Shown in pieces: positions 32,887 to 42,942 of a stretch of 64,000 nt of DNA. The position numbers and the translations under genes were made by a program. Below the pieces are notes generated by a model. It did not search any database, had not been told where the DNA came from, and saw only the letters and a list, made by a program, of their open reading frames with translations. The stretch spans positions 129,859,638 to 129,923,637 of the forward strand of contig CM035423.1 of assembly GCA_020310875.1 (NCBI GenBank). The letters run 5' to 3'. The stretch is from Ceratopteris richardii. Lineage: Eukaryota > Streptophyta > Polypodiopsida > Polypodiales > Pteridaceae. The stretch's first letter is position 1; the number at the start of each line of letters is the position of its first letter.

Positions 32887-34412
32887 TGATAGCTGTGGAA
32901 GAAGGAGAAGAAAGATGCACATACATAGGCCATGACCTGACAGAAGAGGAAGAACAAGAGCTAATAGCCTTGCTAAGAGAATACAGAGATGTATTTGCTT
33001 GGAGTTACAAGGATTTGAAAGGAGTGGACCCTGACATATGCTCACACACTATGCCCATGACATCAGAGGCCAAACCCTCTAAGCAAAAGCCATATACATA
33101 TAATGATTATTATGCTGCCAAGATCAAAGAAGAGATAGATAGGCTGGTTGAAGCTGGATTTATCTATGAAATTGAGCACACTGAGTGGGTATCCCCCATT
33201 GTAGTGGTGCCCAAGAAAAACGGAAAGCTGCGTGTGTGCATTAACTTGAAGAAGGTAAATGCAGCCACAATTCGAGAGAACTATCCGCTTCCTATCACAG
33301 AGCATCTCTTAGAAAGAGTAGCAGGCAAGGAAGTGTACAGCTTCCTCGATGGATTTTTTCGGGCTACAATCAAGTAGCCATAGCCCCAGAAGATCAGCAT
33401 AAGACGGCATTTGCCACCGAATGGGGCATATTTGCCTTTAGAGTAATGCCATTTGGGCTTACCAATGCACCAGCTACCTTCCAGAGGCTGATGTGCCATG
33501 TGTTTAAAGAGTTCTTAAGGAAAAATTTGGAAGTCTATGTTGATGACCTCTGTGCGCATTCCAACATTAGACAGACACATATACCAGAACTCAGACAAAT
33601 CTTTGACAAATGTAGAGAATATCAAGTCTGCCTAAACCCAGAAAAATGTGTTTTTATGGTCAGGCAAGGCAAGATTCTAGGACACAGTGTCAAAGAATGG
33701 CATATCCACTGATGAAGAGAAAGTGAGGGCCATAGCCGAGTTACCTAGGCCAAAGAACATCAAGGAAGTGCAGGCTTTCATGGGGCATTGTGGTTACTAC
33801 CGCCGGTTCATTCACATGTATGCTGTCATTGCAAAGCCCATGTACGGACTTCTGACTAACTTTGAGTGGACTGATGAATGTGAGAATTCCTTCAATGAGC
33901 TTAAATGGCGATTATGTTCCGCACCAATCTTAACTACACCAGATTGGAATAAGCCCTTCCATGTGCATGTGGATGCGTCCAATTATGCCATTAGATGTGT
34001 GCTTGCACAACCTACTGGTGAAGGTAATATGGATCTGCCAATTGCCTATGCGAGTAGACAGCTGAATGCAGCTGAACGAAACTATACCACTACCGAACGA
34101 GAGGGATTAGGCATGGTGTACGCAGTCAAAAAGTTTAGGCATTATTTGCTTGCAAATAAGTTTAAATTTTTTACTGATCATCAAGCTCTACTATACTTGG
34201 TTAACAAGCCTTGTAATACTGGCAGATTAGTAAGATGGTTTCTCTTACTAATGGAATATGACTTTGAGGTAGTAGTGAGGAAAGGCAGGACTCATTTGAG
34301 AGCAGACCATCTCTCTAGGCTCACATCTGGAGAAGCCCCACAAGGAGTATCAGATGACCTTCCTGATGCTTGTTTAATTTGGAAGTGGTGCCGCAGTGGG
34401 CTAAGCCATTAG
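32832..34412 (+). pseudogene. Element E reverse transcriptase and RNase H
   Basis: Pol opens at 32832 in the -1 frame relative to Gag-PR1 (overlap 32832-32886; EAYDNKETTKKIVIAV continues into RT). RT: EIEHTEWVSPIVVVPKKNGKLRVCIN, MPFGLTNAPATFQRLM (33446), YVDD at 33536-33547, GHCGYYRRFI. RNase H: FHVHVDASNYAI, PIAYASRQLN, FFTDHQALLYLVNK, ADHLSRL. A T-run change near 33355 and a 2-bp loss near 33685 shift the frame twice; a third shift is near 34375. The domain content is complete, so this is a once-functional pol now unable to make RT in one piece. Confidence 0.9.
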
Positions 34413-35882
34413 TGCCAGTATTGACATACGGGCCTAACCATCCAGTAATAACCACACAGGATCGAGAAGTTGTAAAAGCCCAAAGGTATCATACCTTGGC
34501 AGGAAGTATGTACAAGCACATAGATCAAGGGATCTTGGCTTGTTGTGTGGAAGAGGATGAGTATGCCAAATGGTTGCAATTAGCACATGTAGGTGCATTA
34601 AAGCAACACTACTCAAAGCAACGAACCTTACAGACACTAAGGAGACTCGGAGTGCATTGGCCGACGATGGAAGCTGATGTCCAAAAGTTGTGTAAAGAAT
34701 GTCCAATCTGTTGCACTAAACTACCTGTGGAACATGCCACACTTTATCAAGTGTCCATAGTGCCAGATTGGAGTGAACCACTAGTATCTTTCTTGAGGAC
34801 GAAAACATTCCCTGCAGACATGACCCTGGCTAGGAAAAGAAGTCTAGAACAAGAAGCCCTAGATTACTCACTCATTGGTGATAATCTATACAAGCGGGGT
34901 AAAGATGATTACCTGAGACTATGTGTTCATGAGAGTGAATACCTAAAAGTCTTGGAAACTGCTCACCAGGGCGTAGCAGGAGGCCACTTTGGACCAGATC
35001 GGGTGATCAAGGCAGTACTATTTGCGGGCTTCTAGTGGCCTACCCTTCATATGGATGCACATACCTATGTGAAGAGGTGTGATGTATGTCAGCGAGCTCA
35101 GCCTCCTACACGTAAGGACGAGATGCCACTGAAACCCATGATGGGAGGACGAGCATTCTCTAAGTGGGGAATAGACTTTGTTGGTTAATCCCCCAGCTAT
35201 GGGCTCCCATGCAGAATATATCATTGTTGCCACGGACTATCTAACCAAGTGGGTAGAGGTAAAAGCCACAACAAAGAACGATGCACAAACTAAGTTCTTA
35301 TTTGAGAATGTATTCACAAGATATGGGCTACCTATAGAGCTGGTAAGTGATAGAGGCACTCACTTCTTGAATGAAGTTATTGAAAACCTGCTCCAAGAGT
35401 TCTTGGTAGTACATAAGAAGTCTGCCCCCTATCACCCCCAAGCTAATGGCCAGGCTGAGAGCACAAACAAGATCTTTTGTAATGTACTGACCAAACTAGT
35501 GAATAATAAACGCTCTGATTGGGACAAACAGCTACACCACGCTGTTTGGGCATACTGAGTGGCCTATAAAACGGTACTTCAAGCCACACCCTTTCAACTG
35601 GTGTTCGGTCAGAATGCGGTGCTACCCTTGGACTTCTTGATACCTACATTGAAAGTAGCACAAGAGCACGACTGGACAGGCCATGAACTCTCTTCGAGAC
35701 TGTTTGATCTTGAGCGATTAGGTGAAACCAGACTAAGAGCAGCTGCAGGAATATATGCAGCAAAGAAACGACAAAAGGCATACTTTGATGCCCATGTGAA
35801 GGACAAAGGTTTGAAAGCTAGAGATCTAGTTTTAGTCTACACATTGAAACAACACGCAAGGAAACTAGAAAAGAGAGGCTAA
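34370..35882 (+). pseudogene. Element E integrase with two HHCC zinc domains
   Basis: Integrase would insert the DNA copy. Two zinc-binding domains are in tandem, each H-x6-H-x30-C-x2-C: first at 34586-34711 (LAHVGALKQH ... CPIC), second at 34964-35089 (TAHQGVAGGH ... CDVC), separated by about 85 residues. The second holds a TAG (35033-35035) where F has Trp. The core follows with D 35235-35237, D 35349-35351 and E 35457-35459, giving D-x37-D-x35-E, including APYHPQANGQAES. A frame change lies near 35185, a TGA at 35556-35558 in WAY-stop-VAYK, and a TAA at 35880-35882. No chromodomain follows. Confidence 0.88.
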
Positions 35883-35888
35883 GGACCT

Positions 35889-36977
35889 ATGATAATAAAT
35901 AGGATCTCCACAAGTGGAGCAGTGCAACTAGCCACATTAGAGGGTGATGTTCTCCCAAACTATATTAGCGGATGCAGAGTCAAGTTGTATCAGGAACCCC
36001 TCACAGAGGAAATGCTCAGTCGACTCAAGACGGCTAGGAAACGTAAAGAGGAGGAAAAACGAATTCGAGAAGAAGCACAGGCAGAGGCCTTAGAGCGCAT
36101 CAGACGAATGAAGCTGAGGAGACAAGGGAGGGATCAGCCTATGCCTGACCCTCAAGAGTCCCCAGGTTATCACATGGCCATGTGTGAGGTTTCCGGTGAA
36201 CATTCTCATAGAATAATCGATCGAAGACCTTTTGTAACCCTAGAAATAGGACAAGGAGACAATCCAACTAGTGTGAGAGCTTTAATTGATTCAGGAGCCA
36301 CCACTAGTGCAGTTCGGCTTTCTTACTGCCAACAACTGCAATTGGAGATAAAACCCCTGGAAGCATATCTGATAGGTTTAGGAGGTGTCGAAACTCCTTG
36401 CATGGGAGAGGTGGAGCTTCCTCTCTACATTCAGGAGGTACTAATGCCAGTAAAAGTGCTAGTATGTGAAGACGAGGATCTTACCAAACCTCTTATCTTA
36501 GGCCAAGACTGGATCTATGATCACGCAGTCAACCTCAACCTAAGAAGTGGATTTCTTCAGGCTTGGGTAGGCCAAAGTCTTCTTACGATTGAATTAGAAA
36601 ATCAAGCACTCAAATCCTTAAAATGGATACCAACTCCTGGTCCCTCCAGGAATCCCCATGAAGTTAATAATGTTGTTCCTGTCCCGAGTTCTATGGTGCA
36701 GAGGAGTGTCCAGCTTACTGAAGGTACAGGAGCCAATAGGAAGTTCCCAGTTGATCCAAAGAAGAATCTAAACTGGCAGACCGAACATCATTCGACACGA
36801 AGGAGAATGCTGATCAAGAAGCAAGAGCGCCAACCATTGCAATACGGAGCACCTTGTGGGGTGAAGCAGATCGGGATACGCAAAGGGGAGAACACCGCAG
36901 CTCCAGAGACAGGCTCTCAAATAAGCATCAGGCGAGCCTCACCATCAAGGAACAAAGTGAAGAAGCCCCTAGGATAA
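35889..36977 (+). pseudogene. Element E integrase C-terminus and second retropepsin-like domain (PR2)
   Basis: In the integrase frame, just after a TAA. Residues 1-35 are the integrase C-terminal IINRISTSGAVQLATLEG segment; then a charged Lys/Arg/Glu coil to about 85. A retropepsin-like domain follows at about 115-225: ALIDSGATTSAV with Asp at codon 134 (36288-36290), LIGLGGVETPCMGEVELPL, KVLVCEDEDLTKPLILGQDWIYD. It retains D-S-G, unlike PR1 of this element. F has the same domain in the same place. The tail is basic and continues in another frame with IWVPK repeats. Roles could be a true protease, a duplicate with a changed role, or a dUTPase-free relic; I infer protease fold only from the motifs. 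Confidence 0.75.
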
Positions 36978-37575
36978 CTCCTAGGCATACCATTTCTATT
37001 TGGGTTCCTAAGCGGTCAATGAAGGCCATCCCTAATGCTAGACAGATATGGGTGCCCAAGGCCTGCTTACAAGCCCAAATTACTTCACCTTCAGGCACTA
37101 AGATGAAGCAACTTTCACAAGCACTCGTGGCCAACAACTCAGAAAATGAAAAGATACCTACACCTCTCACTGTCTCCACTCCAATCAACCCTAGGAATGT
37201 CTGGAAATGGGTACCCAAAAGGTCCCAAATACATCGCACTCTCATCCAAAAATCTTCACCTGTCTTTAGTTCTAAGAGCTACGAATCCTCTATCAAAGTT
37301 TGGAGAATTAAACTGTGTATCAAACCCCCTAACCCAATTTTGTAAATCCGTCCACTCTAACACAGGAGCATTCTGAGCCCATTGCATAACCAAAGTAAGC
37401 ATCTAGGATGACACTGACCTCTAATCACCACTCACACCTATCACAAACACTTCACCACTAACCACTGACCTCCGGGATTGTCATGTTAGTCTTGTGAAGG
37501 GAACACCATTACATCTTGTTTCCTATGCAACACTAATGTGCCTTTCTTCTTCCAGCAGATAAGCAACCTACTCTC
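36978..37575 (+). other. Element E: WVPK-repeat tail remnant and spacer to ORF-AB
   Basis: The frame 36854-37345 carries IWVPKRS (about 37000), IWVPKAC (about 37048) and KWVPKRS (about 37203), matching the repeated W-[VIM]-P-K tail of the F protein, so it is the displaced end of the PR2 protein. From 37346 to 37575 there is no gene. A pyrimidine-rich TTTCTTCTTCCAG at about 37544-37556 just before the ORF-AB ATG looks like a splice acceptor. Confidence 0.55.
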
Positions 37576-40506
37576 ATGGCAACAGCAGTAGGCACAAGCT
37601 CTCAGGCAGGCTCTGGTGCTCAAATCAATTGGGATGCCATGCTGGTGGAGGCCCCACCAACAGCTCGGCCTGAAGAGTTCGTGAACGTGCGGAGAATTCC
37701 TATTCCAGATCCACCAAATGGCCTAACCGAAAGAGTAAAAGGGCACTCTCATTGGTTCAATGAGATGCCAGGAGACTTGGGAGACGCAGATCATATATGG
37801 GAGTCCAAGATGGAGTGTGGAGGAGTGTGGTGGACCTTCCAGTTCTTTTCAAGAGAATTCAAAACCTTACAGAATGCAGCTCCACTTCAAGATATCTGGC
37901 AAAAAGCAGGATTAAAAACTTATTTTAGTGCAGCTCTGCCTAAACCCGATTTCCTCAGGTGCTACTACCTAATTGCCACACTGAAGCCGACAGGTGATAA
38001 AGATCATTCAGGCACATTCTGGGTGCCCTCCTTATCAAACCGGGAAGAAATGAGGAAGTTTGAATTGAATATTACCTTAATCAGGGAAGCCCTTCAAATG
38101 TATGGCACTCACGTACCGTCGGATCGCGATCCCTTGATACCAGACTCGATGAAGAGCAACAGAATCAAAAAGCTAAAGGAAATGTGTGCCCTCACCCCTA
38201 ACATCGCCATACCTCTGCGAATGTGCCTACAACACTTCGCATTTCCAGCTCAAGACCGCTTCACCCAACCACACAAGAAAATATGGTATGGGTTATATCT
38301 AGCAGAGACTGGAAGCTTGCCCATTAAGATGCCTGTATGGATATTGGACCAAGTGTATGAAGCAGGCAAGTGGGGTGTGAGGAAGCCTACTCTACACGGC
38401 TGTTGTGCGCTTACAAGGATTATCTATCGATGTCTTACATATGACGTGCCGGTTGCCAGAGCCCTAAAATATTCACAGCTGGAGTTTTTCAAAGGACGGA
38501 AGTCAGGGAGCCAGCCTGCGAAACGAATGCGTGGATCACTCTCCCAGGTAATGATCCCTCACGAGGCCACGACCGAAGCTTCCCCCAGAGAAGAAGCCCA
38601 GGTCGCACCTTTCACGATCCATCTTCGAGGAGTTCAAGCAGGGGACGTGGTACAGCCCACCCCATCCGCCCCTTCACTACCTATTGAGGCCGAGTTTGCA
38701 TCTATGGCCGCTTTAACTGAGGATCCCAATTTTGATTTTGAAAGATTCCTGCAGACGGCCCACTTATCTGATAGTGAAGATTTTCCTGACAATGCCGATC
38801 CGGGATCATCATTCCAAGGAGAACATCCACAGGGCGAGACAAGCAGGGTACATTTGGGAGAAGAGGCACCACATACTCATGGTCCTAGCACACAAAATCA
38901 GGAAGAAGAACGGGGGAATGAACCAGAGGAGAGTGAAGAGGAGGCCCCTGCTTACACAGCACAACTCAAGCGGCTATACAAGACAATCAAGCAGGTACAG
39001 AGAAGACATAAGATGACAGAAGAGGCGAACAGAGCCCTAGTGAACCAAATGCTGCAGGCCGAGAATGTAGACCCACATTTTGTTGAATCATTGAATCTGT
39101 TGGCGGACAGATGTGGGATCGGGGAAGCAATGAGGACAATGGTCTATCAGGAGAACCCTACCTATGATCAACGAAGGATTGATACACGACCCCGGCGAGG
39201 AAAAATGATTCAAATGGAAGTCTCTACTGCCTTGCCTACCACAATTTCAGAGGATGTTCACATGACTAGCCCAAGTCCCACTGATGAACAAGATGTAAAT
39301 ACACAGGTACCATCTCCACCGTCACCTTCCATTCAACCCTCAGCACCCTTCTCCACTAGTCTTTCTGAACAACCGATATCCACCCATCATGAAACCATTG
39401 TACACACCTCCGTTTTTACATCCTCCCCCTTATCCACATCCATCACTTCCGCCCAAATTTGTGAATCTCACACAGGACATCCTGCCACCGATCAAACCAT
39501 AATAGGTTACCCTTCCTATCTCCCCACCCTTGGACAACCACTTGCCACTAGCCATACCTTATCCCATCCTTTTCCATTCACCCACACATTTCCCCTCTCC
39601 CAAACCCTATCCACCACTTCCCTTGTAACTGCCTCAGGCTCAACCCAAGTCACACAACCGTCATTCTGGACAAACCTTGTAAATATACTCCAACAGGTGG
39701 AGAATTATAATAAAAAGTCCCTTCCCCAACCCCACTCCCCCACATTCACTGCCACCACTAACACACCACCTACCGTTCCCGTATTCACAATTCACACTTC
39801 ACACACTATCACATCCGATCACATGGATATTTCACCATCCACAGGAGCACCCACCGCCACGTCTGTTCCACCATCATCACATCTCACTTCACTCATAGGC
39901 ACATCATCCACTTGTCCCTTCCCCATTTCCCGACCCTTTGCATGTTCCACCTCTACCCATGCATCCACATCATTTAGTAATGCACTAGACACCATGGTTG
40001 AAGCGGCCACTCAGCTTAAGCAAGAGTATAAGCTATTAGAAGAAAATAACACAGAGCTATGCAATCTCTCGGCCCAACTCCAGGCACGAGTCGATGCCTT
40101 GGAACTAGGTAATACAACACTACAACACCAGGTGACTGACCTCCAACAATCGAAGACAGAACTCGAAGCTAAGTATGCAGAGACAGGCAAAGCTATGGAG
40201 GAACAACTCAGAGAACAAATGGGCCGCAATGAGAGACTTCAACGCAACATGGCTCTACTACGTCGCCATCTAGCAGCGGCTCAAGAAGAGAACAGAAGGC
40301 TACAACAACAAAACCAAGAGAACCTAGAAGCAGCTATGGAAAACACCCCGGGAGCACCCATCGACCCTGCTAAATTCCAAGCCATCCCCTCAGAAAACAT
40401 ACAACAAATATTGGAAACCTATGCCAATCTCTTAGAAGCACATGATCAGCTTGCTGACCAAGTCAAAGACCTACAAAAATCCCAAGTGCCTGTGCCACAC
40501 CAATGA
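37576..40506 (+). CDS. Element E accessory protein, part A (ORF-AB N-terminus)
   Basis: 976 codons, ATG at 37576. I do not recognise the family. Residues about 40-330 look globular: GHSHWFNE, SREFKTLQ..IWQKAGL, PKPDFLRCYY, LQHFAFPAQDRFTQPHKKIW, ALTRIIYRCL. These align with F at 46105-46860, so the domain is conserved between two diverged elements. A basic PAKRMRG follows (about 315-322), then an acidic region, a helical stretch (about 460-530), a long Ser/Thr/Pro-rich linker (about 560-800), and a coiled coil (about 815-970, rich in LE/LQ heptads). No signal peptide or membrane segment, so it is not an obvious envelope protein. TGA at 40504-40506; the same frame continues into part B. Confidence 0.8.
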   Translation: MATAVGTSSQAGSGAQINWDAMLVEAPPTARPEEFVNVRRIPIPDPPNGLTERVKGHSHWFNEMPGDLGDADHIWESKMECGGVWWTFQFFSREFKTLQNAAPLQDIWQKAGLKTYFSAALPKPDFLRCYYLIATLKPTGDKDHSGTFWVPSLSNREEMRKFELNITLIREALQMYGTHVPSDRDPLIPDSMKSNRIKKLKEMCALTPNIAIPLRMCLQHFAFPAQDRFTQPHKKIWYGLYLAETGSLPIKMPVWILDQVYEAGKWGVRKPTLHGCCALTRIIYRCLTYDVPVARALKYSQLEFFKGRKSGSQPAKRMRGSLSQVMIPHEATTEASPREEAQVAPFTIHLRGVQAGDVVQPTPSAPSLPIEAEFASMAALTEDPNFDFERFLQTAHLSDSEDFPDNADPGSSFQGEHPQGETSRVHLGEEAPHTHGPSTQNQEEERGNEPEESEEEAPAYTAQLKRLYKTIKQVQRRHKMTEEANRALVNQMLQAENVDPHFVESLNLLADRCGIGEAMRTMVYQENPTYDQRRIDTRPRRGKMIQMEVSTALPTTISEDVHMTSPSPTDEQDVNTQVPSPPSPSIQPSAPFSTSLSEQPISTHHETIVHTSVFTSSPLSTSITSAQICESHTGHPATDQTIIGYPSYLPTLGQPLATSHTLSHPFPFTHTFPLSQTLSTTSLVTASGSTQVTQPSFWTNLVNILQQVENYNKKSLPQPHSPTFTATTNTPPTVPVFTIHTSHTITSDHMDISPSTGAPTATSVPPSSHLTSLIGTSSTCPFPISRPFACSTSTHASTSFSNALDTMVEAATQLKQEYKLLEENNTELCNLSAQLQARVDALELGNTTLQHQVTDLQQSKTELEAKYAETGKAMEEQLREQMGRNERLQRNMALLRRHLAAAQEENRRLQQQNQENLEAAMENTPGAPIDPAKFQAIPSENIQQILETYANLLEAHDQLADQVKDLQKSQVPVPHQ

Positions 40507-40518
40507 GAACCTAAAGAG

Positions 40519-41829
40519 ATGGCCAACGCTGCAACCTCACCAGAGCTGGAATTATCAGTAACCAATGAAGTACTAGAGCTACGTCAGCAGGTGGCCGAGT
40601 TAAAAATTAAATTATTACAATATGAACGACCCCCCTCCCCACCTGATCAGCCAAGTGAAGAGGAGACCATTGCCATTCCGGTGGAAGAAACATTCGAAGA
40701 TAATTATGAGCCACAACCTCTTCCAGGTGGCAGGATCACTGAAGAGGGACAGGATACATATGAGGAACCCCCGTCAGCATGGATGAAGCAGGTAGAGGAG
40801 ATGGGCCACACTCACGAAGAGCGGGTTGCAACCCAGATGCTAGCCATGAAAACCATAGAGGAGACCATACTCAAGTCTGAATATTTCTCAAACTTGGCTC
40901 CTAGGCGGTTGATAACTAGCTCAGAGTTACAATATAAACCTTATTTTGTATTGTTGGCGGACTACAATGCTGAGATCAAACGCATAACCAACAAGTATCC
41001 CTCTTTCGCAACACAGTTCAAACCCGAGGACATCCCAGAGGCAGCCAAAAAAGGGGCCATATTCCAGCGCATATGGAGGCAAAAGTTATTGGAGACCTAT
41101 CCGGAAATGTTACGAACATGGGATCATGCTCCCATGCATCTGAAATATAACCCATGCTTTGGACCGGTACAAAGAAGACGCTCCTGGAAAGCATTCGCCA
41201 TCAAGGTTCAGAACAATGTGAATTGCAAACAGTGGCTGAACTACCCCAAAATCGCACCACCAATAGGCCCACCTACAACAGCGTACATGATGGCTACCAT
41301 CCGATATTGGCTTCCATGCCTCCACTCCATGCCAGATGTAGCTGCACAGATGCTACTCAAGATATTTGATATGATGCAGGTTGTGCTCAAAACCTTCCGC
41401 AATGTATGTAACATTCAGCCTCCGATTCCCGGCTTCATCAATGGTAATTATGACCTCCTGTATGATATGAGCACAACCCCAAGCATACGAGTTGCTTATG
41501 CATGGCACGCACGCATCAGATATCTCCCTGCCTGCTATAAGCAAACTTTCGACGACATGTTCACCACGGGATTTTTGGAAGCACATTCAGAGGTATTTGC
41601 ACCACGACCAACCCACCTGCTGCAACTATTTGTGTGCGAGCAAACAATGCATTCAGAGCTCTACACTACGCCACAACCTAACATGCCTGGAGCTGTGAAT
41701 TGGGATGCCCTCCAGAGCGATTTGGTCCGGGGACTACGTATAAAAGAACAAGAATTGGCAACCGACCTCCTGCAAAAGTACATCGATCAAACAGTGGAGC
41801 AGAGGTCTGTCAGAGGCGACAGACACTAG
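40519..41829 (+). CDS. Element E accessory protein, part B (ORF-AB C-terminus)
   Basis: 436 codons in the same frame as part A, only one TGA and four codons away, so the two were probably one protein of about 1,417 codons; in F both parts also share one frame. A short coil opens it (LELRQQVAELKIKLLQ). The C-terminal globular domain (about 150-390) has WRQKLLETYPEMLRTW, NPCFGPVQRRRSWK, KQWLNYPKIAPP, IRYWLPCLHSMPDVAAQMLLKI, LPACYKQTFDDMFTTGFLEA. F at 48840-49380 matches it position by position. The protein ends 12 bp before the PPT. Function unknown; the place matches the third ORF of Athila-type elements. Confidence 0.8.
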   Translation: MANAATSPELELSVTNEVLELRQQVAELKIKLLQYERPPSPPDQPSEEETIAIPVEETFEDNYEPQPLPGGRITEEGQDTYEEPPSAWMKQVEEMGHTHEERVATQMLAMKTIEETILKSEYFSNLAPRRLITSSELQYKPYFVLLADYNAEIKRITNKYPSFATQFKPEDIPEAAKKGAIFQRIWRQKLLETYPEMLRTWDHAPMHLKYNPCFGPVQRRRSWKAFAIKVQNNVNCKQWLNYPKIAPPIGPPTTAYMMATIRYWLPCLHSMPDVAAQMLLKIFDMMQVVLKTFRNVCNIQPPIPGFINGNYDLLYDMSTTPSIRVAYAWHARIRYLPACYKQTFDDMFTTGFLEAHSEVFAPRPTHLLQLFVCEQTMHSELYTTPQPNMPGAVNWDALQSDLVRGLRIKEQELATDLLQKYIDQTVEQRSVRGDRH

Positions 41830-41840
41830 GGGGGGGAGAG
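41828..41840 (+). other. Element E polypurine tract
   Basis: AGGGGGGGGAGAG directly before the 3' LTR; primes plus-strand synthesis. Confidence 0.92.
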
Positions 41841-42420
41841 TGTTGACAGTATACAGGAAGAAGCAAGTACGGACACACATGCAGATCTAGCACTAAGGCA
41901 ACCCTTCATTTTTTTTCAAAAACCCTTACATCATGTTAAAGTGATTCTCATCACTAAAAACCCCTGTAAATACCATTTTCACCTTTTTGTAGCCCCATTT
42001 TGTACAAGCCGAGGAGTCCTTGAGCTTGAGGAGCCTTAGAAGTAGTTGCCTATCAATTTTTGTATTTTTTAGATCTCGTTTGAGCCCTCAATTAAACCCT
42101 GAAACCTAATTTTTAACTAGGCCGGACACTAGGTCTCGATAGGGCCAAAGCTAGGCAAAAACTATAAATAGAGCTAGAGAGCTCATTTTTGGGGTAGCTT
42201 CTTGTAGTTTTGAGCTTGTATGAGAACTTGGTTGCAATAGAAGTGATTCCATTGTCTTACTCTCTTTGTTCTTGCCGTATGTGCACGTGTGTGTAGGTGT
42301 GTGCATGTTAGTGTGCTTCTCACTCACACATTTGTGCCTTCACTTGCTCGAGGTCTTCATACCATCCTCATGTCTTCCCGGATTGACATTAAAGGAGGTG
42401 CTACTCATCACTGAGCTACA
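41841..42420 (+). repeat. Element E 3' LTR
   Basis: 580 bp, the same length as the 5' LTR; about 12 substitutions by eye, mostly transitions. TATAAATA at 42163-42170. Followed by the TSD CCTGC. Confidence 0.95.
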
Positions 42421-42934
42421 CCTGCAGATACTGGAAAGTTAGACCACCCTATAGCCTATGCCAGTAGACAATTAAATCAAGCGGAGCACAAACCGAAAGA
42501 GAAGGCCTAGGGATGGTGTATGCAGTAAAGAAGTTCCAACATTACCTTTTGGCAAACAAATTCAAATTCTTCATTGATCATCAAGCCCTATTGTACTTAG
42601 TCAATAAGCCTTGTAATATAGGACGACTAGTACGATGGTTTCTATTGTTGATGGAATTTGATTTTGAAGTGGTAGTCAAGCAAGGAAATACCCACATAAG
42701 GGCAGATCACCTATCGAGGATGACACATGGGGAGCCACCCATAGGAGTACCCGATGATTTGCCAGATACGTATCTTTTTAATCTCGAAGTATGTCCCCAA
42801 TGGGCAGAAAAGCTGATCCCTATACTCACGCATGGACCTAAAGATGGGATCACACCAAACCGAACCCAAGAAGAGGAACAGGAAATGTGTAGAAGAAGAG
42901 GAACAGGAAATGCGTAGAAGAAGAGGAACAGGAA
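42421..42934 (+). pseudogene. Element F RNase H, resumed after E
   Basis: Continues the RNase H cut at 18692: HPIAYASRQLN, then a frame change near 42490, then 42513-42917 with MVYAVKKFQHYLL, FFIDHQALLYLVNK, RWFLLLMEFDFEVVV, ADHLSRM. A 25-bp minisatellite (about 42868-42942) lies at the end and shifts the frame before the integrase zinc domains. Confidence 0.88.
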
Positions 42935-42942
42935 ATGTGGCT
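42868..42942 (+). repeat. 25-bp minisatellite, three copies, in F pol
   Basis: Three near-identical copies of AGAAGAAGAGGAACAGGAAATG plus three variable bases, differing at single positions. The period is not a multiple of three, so each copy shifts the reading frame. Absent from E. Confidence 0.85.

Larger units (their letters stand above)
18693..42420 (+). mobile_element. Element E: giant Ty3/gypsy (Athila/Tat-like), second nest level
   Basis: Two 580-bp LTRs (18693-19272, 41841-42420) with about 12 differences by eye, roughly 2%. PBS, long leader, gag-PR1, pol, PR2, ORF-AB and PPT are all present in order. It is itself interrupted by copia B (leader) and by a solo LTR (gag). Net length is about 16.4 kb. 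Gag-PR1 and ORF-AB are nearly open while pol has four frameshifts and three stops. Confidence 0.93.

Noticed and set aside
35556..35558. Programmed recoding (selenocysteine or readthrough) at the shared TGA in integrase
   Set aside because: CpG deamination of an Arg CGA codon explains it more simply; kept only as a finding to test.
37576..41829. Envelope protein call for ORF-AB
   Set aside because: No signal peptide, membrane helix or cleavage-site pattern visible; only the position resembles env-like ORFs.
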